Part shown: one piece after another, positions 35,525-47,460 of the stretch
Layout: each line of letters opens with the position of its first letter
How positions within the stretch are numbered: position 1 is the first letter of the stretch
Assembly (NCBI GenBank): GCA_030789695.1
Contig: CM061142.1
Location: 604,385,659 to 604,449,658, forward strand
Origin: Scilla litardierei
Taxonomy: Eukaryota; Streptophyta; Magnoliopsida; Asparagales; Asparagaceae
Direction of reading: 5' to 3'
Length of the DNA: 64,000 nucleotides
Notes under the pieces: generated by a model
Database searches by the model: none
Told to the model about the DNA's origin: nothing
The model's input: only the letters and a program-made list of their open reading frames with translations
Position numbers and translations under genes: made by a program

Positions 35525-36239
35525 CTGCAAGAGAGCGAGACACAGATAGAGAGAGAGAAACGGAGAGAGAGATTTATATTCCCCCCAAGCCAAGCTTTCC
35601 CCCAAAATTTTGTTTTCAAAAAATTTGGTGGGAGAGAGAGATATACAGGGATAAATAGCTTTCCCCCCAACTTTTTAATTTCCCCCAAAGTTTTCCCCCC
35701 GACGTTTTTGGGCAGCTGAAGTCACCCACCAAAAGTTTTGTTTCAACATTCAAATTCAAATTGAAATTTTCAAACACCCCCCAAGTTTCCCCCCAAAGTT
35801 TGTCCTAGTCATCAACTTTATCCCTTATACAATTTCTCTTATCTAATTTCTCATATCTTATCCAATTTTGTCTTATCTTATCCCATTTCTCTTAACAACC
35901 CCCTCATATATACCCAATTTCTCATCTCTTATACAAAAACTCTTGTCCAAAATCTCTTGATAACATCCTTGTTTTATAGAATAGATATATATATATAGCT
36001 TACTAAAAATATTAAATATTAAGTTGGCCTATGAAATCACATATTGTTTATATATACATCTATACTAACATATCAAATTGAAAAATAAGTTGTACTAACT
36101 TAACATAAGACTGATTCTTTATATAACTTAGAATACTATATAATAAGGTTATAACTTAAACTAAAACCATATAACTTAAAATAATTGATTCAAACTAACC
36201 ACATTGTAATAATAATAAAACTAACTATTATAATATTCA

Positions 36240-36245
<6 letters not shown>

Positions 36246-36323
<78 letters not shown>
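36246..36323. repeat. (CT)n microsatellite in LTR C2
   Basis: 78 bp of TC repeat followed by a C/T-rich stretch. On the LTR sense (minus) strand this is a GA tract located just past the GC-rich block. Confidence 0.95.
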
Positions 36324-36325
<2 letters not shown>

Positions 36326-36359
36326 CCTCCCCCTGTCTTCATCTCACTTCTTTTCTTCT

Positions 36360-37760
36360 TGATGCAGAGGGGGCTTCAAGGGCTCGGATGGTGCTGCTCA
36401 AGGATGGGGACTTCGGCGAGCTGGGGCTGAGCGGGTCGGATCCGTCGGGGGAGGCTGCGTAGACCGGCGGTGGAGAGGTTGCCGCGGTGTGGCGACGGGT
36501 TCAGACATGGGGCTGTCGGAGTTGAAGCTGAGGTCGAGCGGAGGCACATGCAAGAGGTGAGGTCGGAAGCAAAGTGGAGGACTGACGGCGAGGTCGGGTT
36601 CGATGCCGGGGGTTGGTCTGAATTGAGGAGAGAGGCTGGAGGGTGCGGGGGATTGGAGGATGAGGTCGGGCTCTTTGGTCGAGGGCGATGGCACGGGGTC
36701 GAGGTGGGTTACGGTCTGGGTGGCGGGCTGAGCGAGCTGTGAAAGGGGGTCTGTCGGAGATGTGGCCGGAGGAGATTGGGGTCGGGCTGGAGGCACGGCG
36801 AACTGGAGAAGCGATTGGGTGTGGCGAGTCGTCGGACTATGGTGAGGTCGGAGAGGGGCTTGGCCCTGTTTTACTGGCGTCCGAAACAGAGGAGAGTGGG
36901 ATGAGGTAGGAGTTCAGGCATGGGGCGGTGCTTGCCTGAGAACGAATGTGGTGGATTGGAGGGTGGAGAAGGGGGTTGCGTCCTGGACTGCAAAGGTGGC
37001 CGTCGCCGAAGGTGGAGGTCTGGGCGTGGGCTCTCGGGGTTTGGAGGCAGGGTCTGTTGGGTTGGAGAGAGGGTACAAGCGAGGTCGACGCCTGGGGAAT
37101 GTTGGTGTGAATCGAATGAGGGAGTGGCGGTGATCTGGCTTGGTGGTCGCGTGGAGGTGAGACAACGAAGGGAGAAGGGGCGAGGTTGAAGGCGGGTGCT
37201 TGGGCTAGGGGCGAAGGCGGTGTGGTGCTGGGGCGTGGGTGATGCTCGGAGAGTGCGTCGAATGGAGGAGGCAAAGTGGAGGAGCATGGCTTAGGGCGGA
37301 GGAGAGGAAAACGCCCGGAGAGTAGCGAAGTGGGGCTGTTTGGCGAAGTGAGGCGCTGGGCTTTGAAGGGAGCACGATGGGCTGGTGAGACTTGTTGTGG
37401 GTTCTCTGTCGAATGGAGGCAATGGGAGGTCGGAGATTGTCCATGAAGAGGGCCTGGGGTTTTGGAGGAGGAAGGAGAGGTGTCGGCCTGGGGGGACTGT
37501 CGATGGGGTCGTTTGCGGCGAGAGGTCGTCGGAGGTGAGGCTGGGCGACGGTGATTGCGGGAGGTATGGAAGGGCTGAACGAAGTGGGGAAATGAGGGTG
37601 TTGCCTGGGGTTTAAAACAAAGGGGGATAGAGGGAGATGTGGTTGCATGGGTTGTTGTTTGATGAGGAAAGGGGATGGCCTGGGATTTAAGGAGGAGAGG
37701 AGAGAGTCTATGATCCTTTGGGTTATTATAGAGGAGATGGGTGAGAGTTGTTGAGTAATC
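36360..37760 (-). other. GC-rich proline-rich block inside LTR C2
   Basis: Homologous to 23079-24225 in LTR C1 and about 250 bp longer. Several overlapping frames on both strands (for example 37205-37762 and 36837-37274 minus); frames differ from those in C1. Same position in the LTR as the GC-rich blocks of A and B. Confidence 0.45.
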
Positions 37761-38641
37761 ATATGAATGGGAAAGGTGGGGGATAATGGGGAGAATGGGT
37801 TGCGTGTGTTAGTGGAGATAGGGAGCGTGGGTTTGTTTGGTTGGTTGATATTTGTTTCCTGTTCAAAAGGGATTCACGCGGGGGGTAAGATAAGATATGC
37901 TCAGTTAGGCAATTAAAAATCATGATTTGGGAAGATGATTTAACTAAGATATTGACAATTAGTATAGTTAAAGTATTTGAGTTTAGAAATTAATCAAGTC
38001 AAGATTGGATTTGTTAGGATTTATTAGTATATAAGGATATGACATGATTTATTGAGATTTGGTCAAGCAAAAGTGAAATCAGTTTGGTTAGGGATATAAG
38101 ATTATGATTTGATTTAGGAACATAATATAGTTAGGATAATTGGATTCATTGGATTTAAATTAGATTTATTAAGATTAAGATTAAGATTCATTAAGTTTCG
38201 GTAGGTCGAGATATAGAACTTATTAGGATTGAATACGATCAGTTTCGTTAAGGTTTGGGTCAGGTTAGATTTGATTATGATAGGATTTAAATCTGATTTC
38301 GAAATCTAACTAAGTACGATTTTTGATTATAAGAGATCGATTTGGGTTAGATTAAACTCATCGGATTCAGATTAGATGAGTTATTCGGTTAGGATATTTT
38401 GATTCAAAAGTTCGATTTAGTTAAGATGTGATTTGATTAATACGATTCCGCCACTGCAATCAAAATCAACCACAAGTTAATGAAATTAATAACACGATCA
38501 TTAAATCACGTGCTCGAGCTACGAAACCTAATAATAATAATAATAATAACAACAAATAAAATCTTATCATAAAACCTATAATAAATCACTTTACTAATTA
38601 AATACGTACGAAATACGTACACATAAAAACAGGCCGTTACA

Positions 38642-39083
38642 TCCTACCCACATTATTAGAATTCCGTTCTCGGAATTCAGTAAAGCTAATGGGAAGGTGT
38701 AATGACCGCGAGAATCAAAACGAAGCAAATGACGGGGAGGTTTCAGGAAATGAAATATGATGACATAGTCTCTTTGGGGAAATAAGTGAATCAATCAATA
38801 AGGATTAGGATGTAACGATGTAGACATGACTAGGGAATGACATTATGGGTCCACTACGAGGTATTTCTATGGTTATCAACATAGTAATATAAGATCTAAG
38901 ATGGCTACAAAATCAAAGTGAACTTATCGAGTCAAAAGAAAATCCTACGACTATGATATTCTAAGGAACAATACTGGGATAGAGTTCAAGGAAAGGATGT
39001 TCTTGAGAATCGAGATTGTATTCTTATTGATGTTGTTTTAGAGTACTTGGCACGCATGACCTGCATGGGCCATCACTAAAATC
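38642..39083 (-). repeat. Array C internal region, copy 2 (442 bp)
   Basis: Homologous to 25103-25540. Bounded by LTR C2 start (38641) and the LTR C0 end (39084). Non-coding; includes a PBS and the pre-LTR block. Confidence 0.65.
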
Positions 39084-39338
39084 TGTCACGCCCTGCTTCT
39101 CATTATACTTAGGGGCGAGGACGCGAGCGGATACGCATGTGCTTAAAACAAGGAGGAGATAGAGTTCAAGGAAAGGATGTTCTTGAGAATTGAGATTGTA
39201 TTCTTATCGATGTTGTTTTAGAGTACTTGGTACGCATGACCTGCATGGGCCATCACTAAAACCTGTCACGACCTGCTTCTCATTATACTTAGGGGCGAGG
39301 ACGCGAGCGGATACGCATGTGCTTAAAACAAGGAGGAG
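38979..39338. repeat. 180-bp tandem duplication spanning the LTR/PBS junction in array C
   Basis: Units 38979-39158 and 39159-39338, both starting near ATAGAGTTCAAGGAAAGGAT. Each contains the PBS and the LTR end (TGTCACG at 39084 and 39264). Copy 1 of the internal region (25103-25540) has only one unit. Confidence 0.8.
39058..39075 (-). other. Primer-binding site C2, tRNA-Ile type, one mismatch
   Basis: Minus strand TGATGGCCCATGCAGGTC, one base different from the C1 site. A second copy of the LTR-end/PBS junction lies 180 bp further on because of a tandem duplication. Confidence 0.6.
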
Positions 39339-39804
39339 GTATTTTTCTTTTCTTCCTCCTTGGTTTAAGCACAATAAGCGTCTGTGACAACAACCTGCAG
39401 ATTCTTGCATGCAAACTCGAACAACACAGATAAATATTTTAGTACAATCTCAAGTCCCAAGGAGTTACAACAATGAAAGGAATGGACAGGGAGAGGGTCA
39501 TAAGCCCAGGCAGTTATTGGAGGAAATAACAAGTACAAAGATGATGCGGAGGTGCGCTTGCTCCACAGCGGGGGATCTCTGCGTCTGGGCTCTCCTAATC
39601 AACCTGCTCAGCCTCTAAGCATACTCCTCTACAAACTTGTCTAACACCTGACGTATATTTCACAAGAAGAAACAAGGAAATAAACTTCAGCGAGGGTCGC
39701 TCGGCAAGATATATAATATTAAGAAGTGGACCCTCGGTAAGGTTTTCAAAATCGTTAACATGGCAAGGTGAATGACATAAAATGATATCAGTAACTAAAT
39801 CATG
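39084..39804 (-). repeat. LTR C0, 3' part only
   Basis: Matches 25541-26070 of LTR C2, then stops at 39804 where array B begins in the middle of the LTR. Shows that array C continued beyond the two internal regions seen here. Confidence 0.7.
39319..39372. repeat. Hairpin near the end of LTR C0
   Basis: 19-bp arms (39319-39337 and 39354-39372) beginning GTGCTTAAAA and ending TTTAAGCAC with one mismatch and a 16-base loop. Conserved in LTR C2. Confidence 0.65.
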
Positions 39805-41880
39805 TGAAACGATAGCTTTTCGATCTATGCTTTTCGTGCGCGTATTTTCTTTTCGTACGCGTATTTATTGTGACCTCCTCTTGTATCCCGAACGCACGAA
39901 GTTATATGTCGTTGTGACCCTCTGAGAGAGTACTTATTTGTGGAATTTTTCGTGAATGTTATTTCACGGCTCATTCTTCCACAAAACATCTTTGTTTAAA
40001 GGGGTGTCGTAACTTTAAACTTCGACGTTTGACCTTTTTATTTTTAGTTCCATTTTCTATGGACCTAGCTCTTGATCGATCATCTTAGTCTTGACCCTCT
40101 CGTCGACACGGTCGTCCCAATATTTTTCTTAAATTTTTTGGACACTGTTAGGCTAACCCATCACCCTAATCACTTTCAACTTATAATTAGCCCTAGCTAA
40201 TCCCTAATTTATAATTTGACCCATTGCCGGCCATCCCCCTCGCACAACCACCCCAGGCCGAACTCATCCTCCTCCACAAAAACAGCCCATAGCCACCCAA
40301 AAACTGTCCTCCCTCCACCCTATGAACCGCCGGCTACCCTCCTTGACCCCATGGCAGCCACGCCGCACCACCGGCCTGACATCCTACCACCAGCTGCCTC
40401 CTTCCATTGCAGACCGACCCCCTCCTTCCCCAATTGCCTCCGCAACTCCTTGCACCTGCACTAAATAGCCCGGCGCTCACGACACTGCAGCGTGCCCCCT
40501 GAAACTGTCAATATCCGGCCATCTCCCCTAGTTGTCGCACTTTGCTCCCCTAGCAGCCCTATCTACTGCACAGATCCGCTTCCCCTCTCCTCGACAAACA
40601 TCTGGTCACCTACAACATGCCGAGACTTCCCCTCTTCCCTTTAGATCCGGACATCAACCCTCCCTACCGTTCATCTTCCTCCCGCAGCCACCTTGGCCGC
40701 CGTGTTCATTGTCGTGCCAATGTTCGCTGTCTGACGAGCGATCCCACGCACGCCGTACCTTGCTCACTACTGGAATCTAACCCCTGACGTCGCTACCCGA
40801 CGTCAGTGTAGCTCTCTCGTTGTGTTGAGGTATAACCCCGAACCGTATGAACCCACACCGCATGTTTAACAAGATAAAAACCGGTAATTTTATTGCTTTG
40901 ATTAAATAACTAATTGAAAATTAAATGAATATAAGACTGTAGGTTGGTGATTGATTTGGCACAAAGTGAGATTCTGGACACCGTTGAACTGAGATTGCAG
41001 ACGTTATTCAGGCAAGTGAAACTTGCACAGAAAATTGTTAAGCAATGTTTAGGCTATTTTGAATACTTGTGTAAAAGAGACTAGGCGGTGAAATGATAGT
41101 CGCCTAGACACCATATTTGATCTAGCTTGACAACGAAGCTAGATCCGACCCATGCTTGATCTAGCTTGACAACGAAGATAGGTCCGACACCTTTGCCATG
41201 TCATTTCATGTATTTCACATGTCACGTTTAATTTTGATAAACTGTACGCAATTATTAACTACTTTCATCTATTATACATTTGACAGCGATTTTTGAATCC
41301 TAGGGCTGACTAGGACAAACTGACTAGGACAAAGGGGTTGATAGAAAGACAGCTGATATCTAATCTTGATGAATCAACGGTTAGAACGAGTGTTTGAGAA
41401 AATTTGGGAAAAAACATTTGAATTTTGGAAAAGAGAACCATAACCTTAGCACATATTTCTGAACACCATCTGATCACGTGGATCACTGGATCTCTAATAT
41501 GGCTATCACTCAGATTGCTCAAGTGGCTTTCAATCCCGCCGAACGTTGGGGGGTTAACTTTTGGGGGGAAAAGTGCAAATTTTGAAATTGAGGGATCAAA
41601 CTTTTGAGGGCACAACTCAGGCATCTTCATCTTTTCAAGCGTCAGACATCTCATTCCCACACTCTCCCCCCTTCTTTCCAAACTCCAGAACTCTCTCCCC
41701 CCCCACTCTCTCTTCCCCCAAACACAAAAACCTCAGCCCTCAGCCCTCAATTGTCGGAAAAAGCCTTCAATCCTCAGCAGCTCCGCCCTCAAAACCTAAT
41801 TTTTCATTAAACTTTGAATTGAACTCTTGCTTTGATTTTAATTTGATGCATTGTTTATATTTTTCTCTCTCTCTTTTTAG

Positions 41881-42000
41881 GTGGTGGATTCCTTAACGGT
41901 AAGGCTCATATGGAAACCATTGGGAGCACGATCACAAGGGAGCTCAGGCTCGAAATCCCCAGGCCAAGGGAAGGGACGATGGCCTCACTCCTGACCTATG
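41881..42000 (+). other. Possible captured exon in Helitron H-a
   Basis: A 120-bp segment is preceded by a pyrimidine tract ending CTCTCTTTTTAG and followed by TATG|GTGAGTG. One frame is open through it and contains HMETIGSTITRELRLEIPRP. An upstream C-rich 5'-UTR-like stretch (41640-41780) fits a captured first exon and intron. I do not recognise the protein. Confidence 0.3.
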
Positions 42001-42430
42001 GTGAGTGCAGTACTTTTGGTTTCGACTGTTCTTGATGACTTACACTGGTTTCTTGGCTTCCCTTCGTACTGCACAGGGCAACGATCTTGGCCTTCGTTTA
42101 AATTTCTCCCTCTTTCTCCATGATCGCTGCCCTTTGTTTAAATTTCTACATGATCGCTGCCCTTCGTTCTACACAGTGTAAGGAATATGTTAAATTTATC
42201 TTGGCCAAGATTGCTGCCCTTCGTTTAAATTTCTCCAGGCCAAGGGAAGCGATCTTGGATTTTTTATTATTTGGTATTGACTGTTTTCCGTTCATTTATT
42301 TGACAAAAAATAATTTTTTAGGATGCAAAGGCATTGCAAGAGAAAGTCACGAAGAAAGCAGTGTAGCCATGACTAGGAAAATGAGGAGGCTTTTGCAATG
42401 TTTTATCTTCCGAGTGATCTGAACATTAAT

Positions 42431-45400
42431 TTATTGTCCGCCGTGATCATGTAAAAAAATCAATTTTTGGATTCATCAGTTTGTAACATCGTTGCTGTAT
42501 CTTAATTTCTGCTCAATGTATTTTAAAATTCTACCTGGCTTTGAACTTGGTGTGGGTTGGGTTTGATCAATTTTCAAGTGGTTGCCTTGGAAATTTAGTG
42601 AATTTTCATATGTGATAATTTTTGGGAATTATTATTAGGTTAAATTAGCTTGAATACTCTGTCCTTTTCTAGGAATTAATGGATCTGGTAGCTATGATCT
42701 ATCCTTAAACTAATAGTATAAGGTGTTTAAGCCCAGTTTGTTGTGTTTACTATGGCAAGCTTCAAGGCTCCTTCACTCTAAGGATGCCCAGTTTTTCCTT
42801 CAGGGCTCCAGGTTAATTGTGGTTTAGAGATGCCCAGTTTTTCCTTTTTTCCCCTGTAAAGTGGGATTCCAATGTTTCTTGCTTGGAATCTCATCTTCAG
42901 GTTTCTTCAGAGTTTAAGTCTTTCTATGTCAACTGATCATTAGATTCCAAATTTTTTCTTTATGCAGCAACCTCGCATCCAAATCTGGCTATTCGAGTAG
43001 AACAATTTGAAGATTGAAGGATGCATTATTGTAAGTAATGAGTTAATCTTTGTCTCCACAACATGTCGAATTTTGTTGTAAATAGTGATAGGTTACGTAA
43101 TCTGTTTTAAGTTGAAGATTTTCAGTAAATTGGGCATTGACTGTAAATGGTATCTCATTTAGCCTGGCATTGACTTTATTACTTTGGACCAGCCCCAAAT
43201 TGGGCATGAATATTCCTCGACTGTAAATGGTACCAGATAACCGGATAACCCGAGTCGACAACCTCTCAGGCATTTTATAGTCGGGGTCCCGACCTTTCAA
43301 GAATCTGCCCGCTCACACCCCTAAATGTTCATGGGGATCTCTATAGATGTATCAGATAACCTAGCATCATGAAATTCACCTTGGTGAACAGAAATTTTGT
43401 TTTTTCTACTATATACTTAGAAAACTTGCCAACATTTCACCAAACTCTCACTTGTGATTATTGTAGTAGTTACCTACACTTTTAGGTTACTGTCCAGATG
43501 AAAGCCTCCAACCGTTGGCTTCTACTTAGTATTTGGTTTGAAAAGGCTAACAATTTGCATTGCTTTGTTGCTATAAAGTCTAATCTTTGCAGAATTTTAA
43601 ACCTGGAGAGCCAACATCCAAAGAGAGTAGAGAGCAGTTGGTAAAAAACATGTCCCTAAAACTGTTTTTTTCCTCATCCATCATCCATCATCTTTGTTTG
43701 TTAATTAGTATTCCCCCTCTAGGTTCTTAACTAATAAATACTCTCCAAAAACATCCATTTGAAATTACAAAATCTATAATAAGAAATCAAAGTTGAGAGC
43801 TTTCATGTGCTTGAACTCAAATTTCCAGCCATGCTTTAAGTATTGATCATTGGCAATTTGGCATAATTGGCTAGACACCCATGTTTGTGTATAACCACTT
43901 CATTTGCTTCTCTTTAATTGTTTAGTACCTTGGAATTTGCCAACTAGATGGATGTTTCAAGAAAATAATTTCAACTTATTTCCTAATTATATCGTTTTTC
44001 TGTAAGTTTATTTACACCATCTACATGTTTGATGAGATGTCACTTTTCAGTAAGTCTAATAATTGTCTGTCTACCTTAGAAAAGAAAAGTGAAGTCGTGA
44101 GAAGATGCCCAAAATTCCAGAAATGGGTTAGGTTCTAATCTTTTCCATAGTCGTATGTGATCGCCTGTAATTAATGTTTTAATATAAGGGACTAAGTGTA
44201 ATGACCAAATTTTGGTAATACAATGTTAGTCCTTACATATAGTTTTACTAAAAACCAAGTATTATTTTAACATCTTTAATCCCCCATAGCCATAGGGACC
44301 TATTTGCTTCTTAACATGTATTAGCAATTTTTCATTTTGATTTATGTAAATAAATGTGTTGGCAAAATTTTCGTTATTCGTGAGAATATCAATAATGAGA
44401 AAAACTAATTTGAAATCACTTTAAAGGCTACAATCAATAATTTGAAAAATCTAATTTCTTTTTTGTAGCTTTAATGCCCAGGAAAGCCCATTCTTTTTTT
44501 GGTTAATTAGCATTGACTATTGCCAATATTTTCAACAAAAAAACCGAGTTTTATTTTTTTTCTTGACCCCATGTGCAAACCAATTTACTTAACGCAACAT
44601 TGGTAATTTTTTTGATTTAAGGTACTAAATGTATTGAAAAAATGTTCTATTATGTTCACAATGTTGCCCCATTAAATCCAAAAATCAATAATCTATACAA
44701 AACATTGTTCTTTATTTTTATAAATTTTCCTTGCTAACTTGGCAGATCATAATTCCTCCCTAGACTCGATAAGACAGAATCTGACATCTTTGTCACTGTT
44801 TTCTTTGACTTTTTGAAATCAACTAAAGTTTGCTATCAATAATTTAAAAAATTAATTTTGTTTTTATATCATAGAATGCCAAGAAAACTGATTCTTTTTT
44901 TGTTATCATAAGGTTAATTCTTAGTTATTTTTTCTATTAAAAATTAAGTTCTAATTTATGTTTTCTTTAATAATGTGTAAATTTATTTATTCTATATTAA
45001 CCCATGTTAGCAATTTTTCCTTTGATATACGAGACAACATGTACACAACTTTTTTAATATTCATGAAAAAGACCAACAATGAGAATAATTAATTTGAATC
45101 AATTACAGTAGGAAATTAGTTTGTACTGTTAAGCATACACAATGAATAATGTTGATGGAAAGATTTAGATATTGAAGTGGTTTCTACCTGATTGGACAAA
45201 TAAATTATTGTAGAAGAAGAAAGGGCAATGCGACGAAACTATGCTAAATAAAGATGATATATCATATTAGCTGAGCAAATCAATGAATAAAGACAAAATA
45301 TTCAAATGCAAAGGGATATAAACATTGATGATGAATGAAAAGGATTGATAGAAAGAGTAATCAATGGATATGATGGGAATTTGTGAAAAATTTTGGGGGA

Positions 45401-46146
45401 AAATTTTTAATTTTGTGGTTAAAATTATTGCACTTTAATTGTGATGAACAATAATTGTGCTTATGTTAATGATATTAGAATTGATTGTCGCAAATATTTT
45501 ATAGGCACTGATATTATTTTTAGGGTGTTAAAATAGTTTAGATTGTTGCAATAATTTTTTTGGTATGGTGAAATATTTGGTTTGAAATTTTAAGATTAAA
45601 ACAATTAGTAGTGGATAAATGATTTTTAGAGTTTAGAAGCTGTTATCTTTGTGGGTAAAACGGTTTTGGTTATTCAATATTTTGAAGGAGAAAATATTTT
45701 AAATGAAGTGTGCCCTTAAGGCACGGGTTATGATGTTCTTTGTTCAATTAGTTAACATGATATTCCCTCAACATAACCTCACTGTTTGTTAACTTTTGTG
45801 ATGGAACAACTTAAAACATTGAAGTGGTACAATTTTTTTACCTGGAACCATTAGCTGATCATCCAAGTAAAACATCCAAGTGATACAATGTTTGTTAACT
45901 TGTAGAATACATACAGTGAGAAATTATGATTTAGGGGTGAATGGTTAACATGATGGTTCCAGCTGCTCAAAAATTAAATTCAAGTTCTCATATCAAACAT
46001 TAAATAATGTTTGTAACTTGCATAATCCATTGTTTTGTAATCCATTGACCTGCTGTACATTTGTTTTATGTCATACATATGCAAATGGTTCCAGGATATA
46101 ATACATACAGAATTTTTTATCTTTAAATTTCGGGATGTTTTACTTG
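42431..46146. other. AT-rich Helitron filler, no gene seen
   Basis: No frame with a recognisable domain. Contains a decayed extra Helitron 3' terminus at 45708-45735. Confidence 0.5.
45708..45735 (+). other. Decayed internal Helitron 3' terminus
   Basis: GTGCCCTTAAGGCAC, then GGGTTATGATG, closely resembling the H-a end (stem, GGGTTATGA, CTAG) with CTAG lost. Suggests that a former terminus was bypassed or that an older Helitron lies nested here. Confidence 0.5.
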
Positions 46147-46151
46147 GATAT

Positions 46152-47096
46152 TGTTTACGGGTGTTTTCTCACCACAGCTCGTTGACCATCGGCTGAGTGG
46201 TCAACGTGGTCAAGGGGCCGACTTGGGGGTCCCTTGGGGTCACCGAGCCCGCGTGTCCTCGGCGTAGGTTGAAGCGGGGTCAGGTGCAGACGGGGTCGGG
46301 TCGATCCCCCACCTTCAGGGAGCTGAGGAGAAGCCTCGGCTCGGTGGGTCGGGCTCGGCCTCGGCTGGGTCGCGCTCAGCCTTGGTCGGATCCGCGTCGA
46401 GGGGTAGCCTCGACGCCTCGCAAGAGGTTCGGTGCTTGAGCAGCCGTCCACCTGACGACTGCGATAGGAGTGGCCACCCGACGCTGAGGGGTAGCCTCGA
46501 TGCCTCGGATAGATTCTTCCTGGATAGAAGAGGAAACTCATCAGGGAGGCCGGACCTAGGTTTCGGCCAAATCCCCTCCGATGCCTAAGTCAGATCAAGG
46601 TCTGAAAGGATACTCGACAGGGGAGATCCGGCTTGTTAGGAAGCCGGATCGTCAACCCAGGCGGCGCGAGTTTGGGGGAGGGAGGAATTGAGATGGCGAA
46701 TGCCTAGGTCGTTGATGGAGTACCTCTATGTTGATTACCTGAGTCTCGATCCCCGTCTCTGTCGTCTTGGCCTTCCCCTTATAGGGTCCTTCGCCATTGC
46801 CCCACGTCCCGCCTCCTTTCACGTCCCCACGATCCGCCTCCGCCTCCTCCCACTCGCGCGTTGTGGAGGGGTGGCCCATTAACGGGTCCTTTAATGGCCA
46901 TTATGGGATCGCGGATTCCGAGGGCGGTTAATCCGGCCGAATGGGGGCTAGTCGGGCGCCCCCGAAGGTGGAGTGGCTGGGCCTTCAGCCCCGTCCGTGG
47001 GCCCTTCCGGGCGGGCCCGTCTTCTCTAGTTGGCGTCCCCTTTGAGGCTGGGCCGTGGGCCGTTGTGATTCGGGCTGGTCCAAATTAGTCGTAACA
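46152..47096 (-). repeat. 3' LTR of the Tat-like element
   Basis: On the minus strand it starts TGTTACGACTAATTTGG and ends CACCCGTAAACA. The neighbouring tract GATGGGGGCAAT (minus strand, 47097-47108) is the polypurine tract. Similar to the other LTR with scattered substitutions and a few single-base indels. Confidence 0.9.
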
Positions 47097-47317
47097 ATTG
47101 CCCCCATCGCCCGGGCCATTCGGCTTCCGTCGATTCGGCTCGGGTGATGTGACTCTTTCATGATCCGATGGGTGCGTCAGTCGAGGCTCCGCCATTAAAT
47201 GAATGTCATTATTACCGCTCCGTTTGAACTTCCGTTGGTGCGGTTTTCGAAGCATCACCGTCGTCTTGATGTCGCCACGTGCTCTTCCTTGGCGGTTCAG
47301 ATCCAACCATCGTCCTC

Positions 47318-47327
47318 TTATATATAC
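47318..47327 (+). promoter_or_regulatory. TATA box of the antisense gene in the Tat-like element
   Basis: TTATATATAC lies 134 bases before the ATG at 47461, in a stretch outside the LTR. It suggests that the antisense ORF has its own promoter, on the strand opposite to gag. Confidence 0.5.
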
Positions 47328-47460
47328 GTTCCAATCCCTCGAGCTTCAACTCTTTCGCGCTCATTCCTTCTTGATCTCTGTTCTACCAGCTTCCTCTTCC
47401 CGACATCTGCTTTCTTCTCAGCTCTTATTAAGGTAATTCTCCCACTCTTTAACTCGGGCC

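Larger units (their letters stand above)
27852..35985 (-). mobile_element. Helitron H-c, about 8.1 kb, non-autonomous, carries captured exon(s)
   Basis: Minus strand: 5' end TCTATTCTATAAAACAAG at 35985 with host T at 35986, 3' end with hairpin CCGTGCCCTCCGGGCACGG, then TCATTCG and CTAG at 27852-27855 with host A at 27851. This fits Helitron insertion between A and T. Holds Helitron H-d near its 3' end, a captured O-fucosyltransferase exon near its 5' end, and several simple repeats. About 28620-35200 is otherwise AT-rich, with no recognisable gene and no Rep/helicase. Confidence 0.65.
25541..38641 (-). repeat. LTR C2, split by Helitrons (pieces 25541-27037 and 35986-38641)
   Basis: The start TGTAACGGCC is at 38641 (minus) and the end at 25541. 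Without the insertion at 27038-35985 the LTR would be about 4153 bp. The piece 36360-38641 matches LTR C1; the piece 25541-26070 matches LTR C0 at 39084-39804. GC-rich block at 36360-37760, (CT)n at 36246-36323, (ATAC)n at 26981-27030. The stretch 35998-36240 is AT-rich with nothing recognisable. Confidence 0.7.
21071..39804 (-). mobile_element. Array C: tandem LTR-INT-LTR-INT-LTR, tiny internal region, nested insertions
   Basis: Reading the minus strand: partial LTR C0 (39804-39084), INT (39083-38642), LTR C2 (38641-35986 and 27037-25541), INT (25540-25103), LTR C1 (25102-23079 and 21094-21071, truncated). LTRs start TGTAACGGCC and end GACGTGACA or GGCGTGACA. PBSs at 25515-25532 and 39058-39075 match tRNA-Ile. 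Pre-LTR tract again has TTCCGAGGACGGAATTC. Interrupted by a solo LTR and by Helitrons. It shares ends but little else with arrays A and B. Confidence 0.75.
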
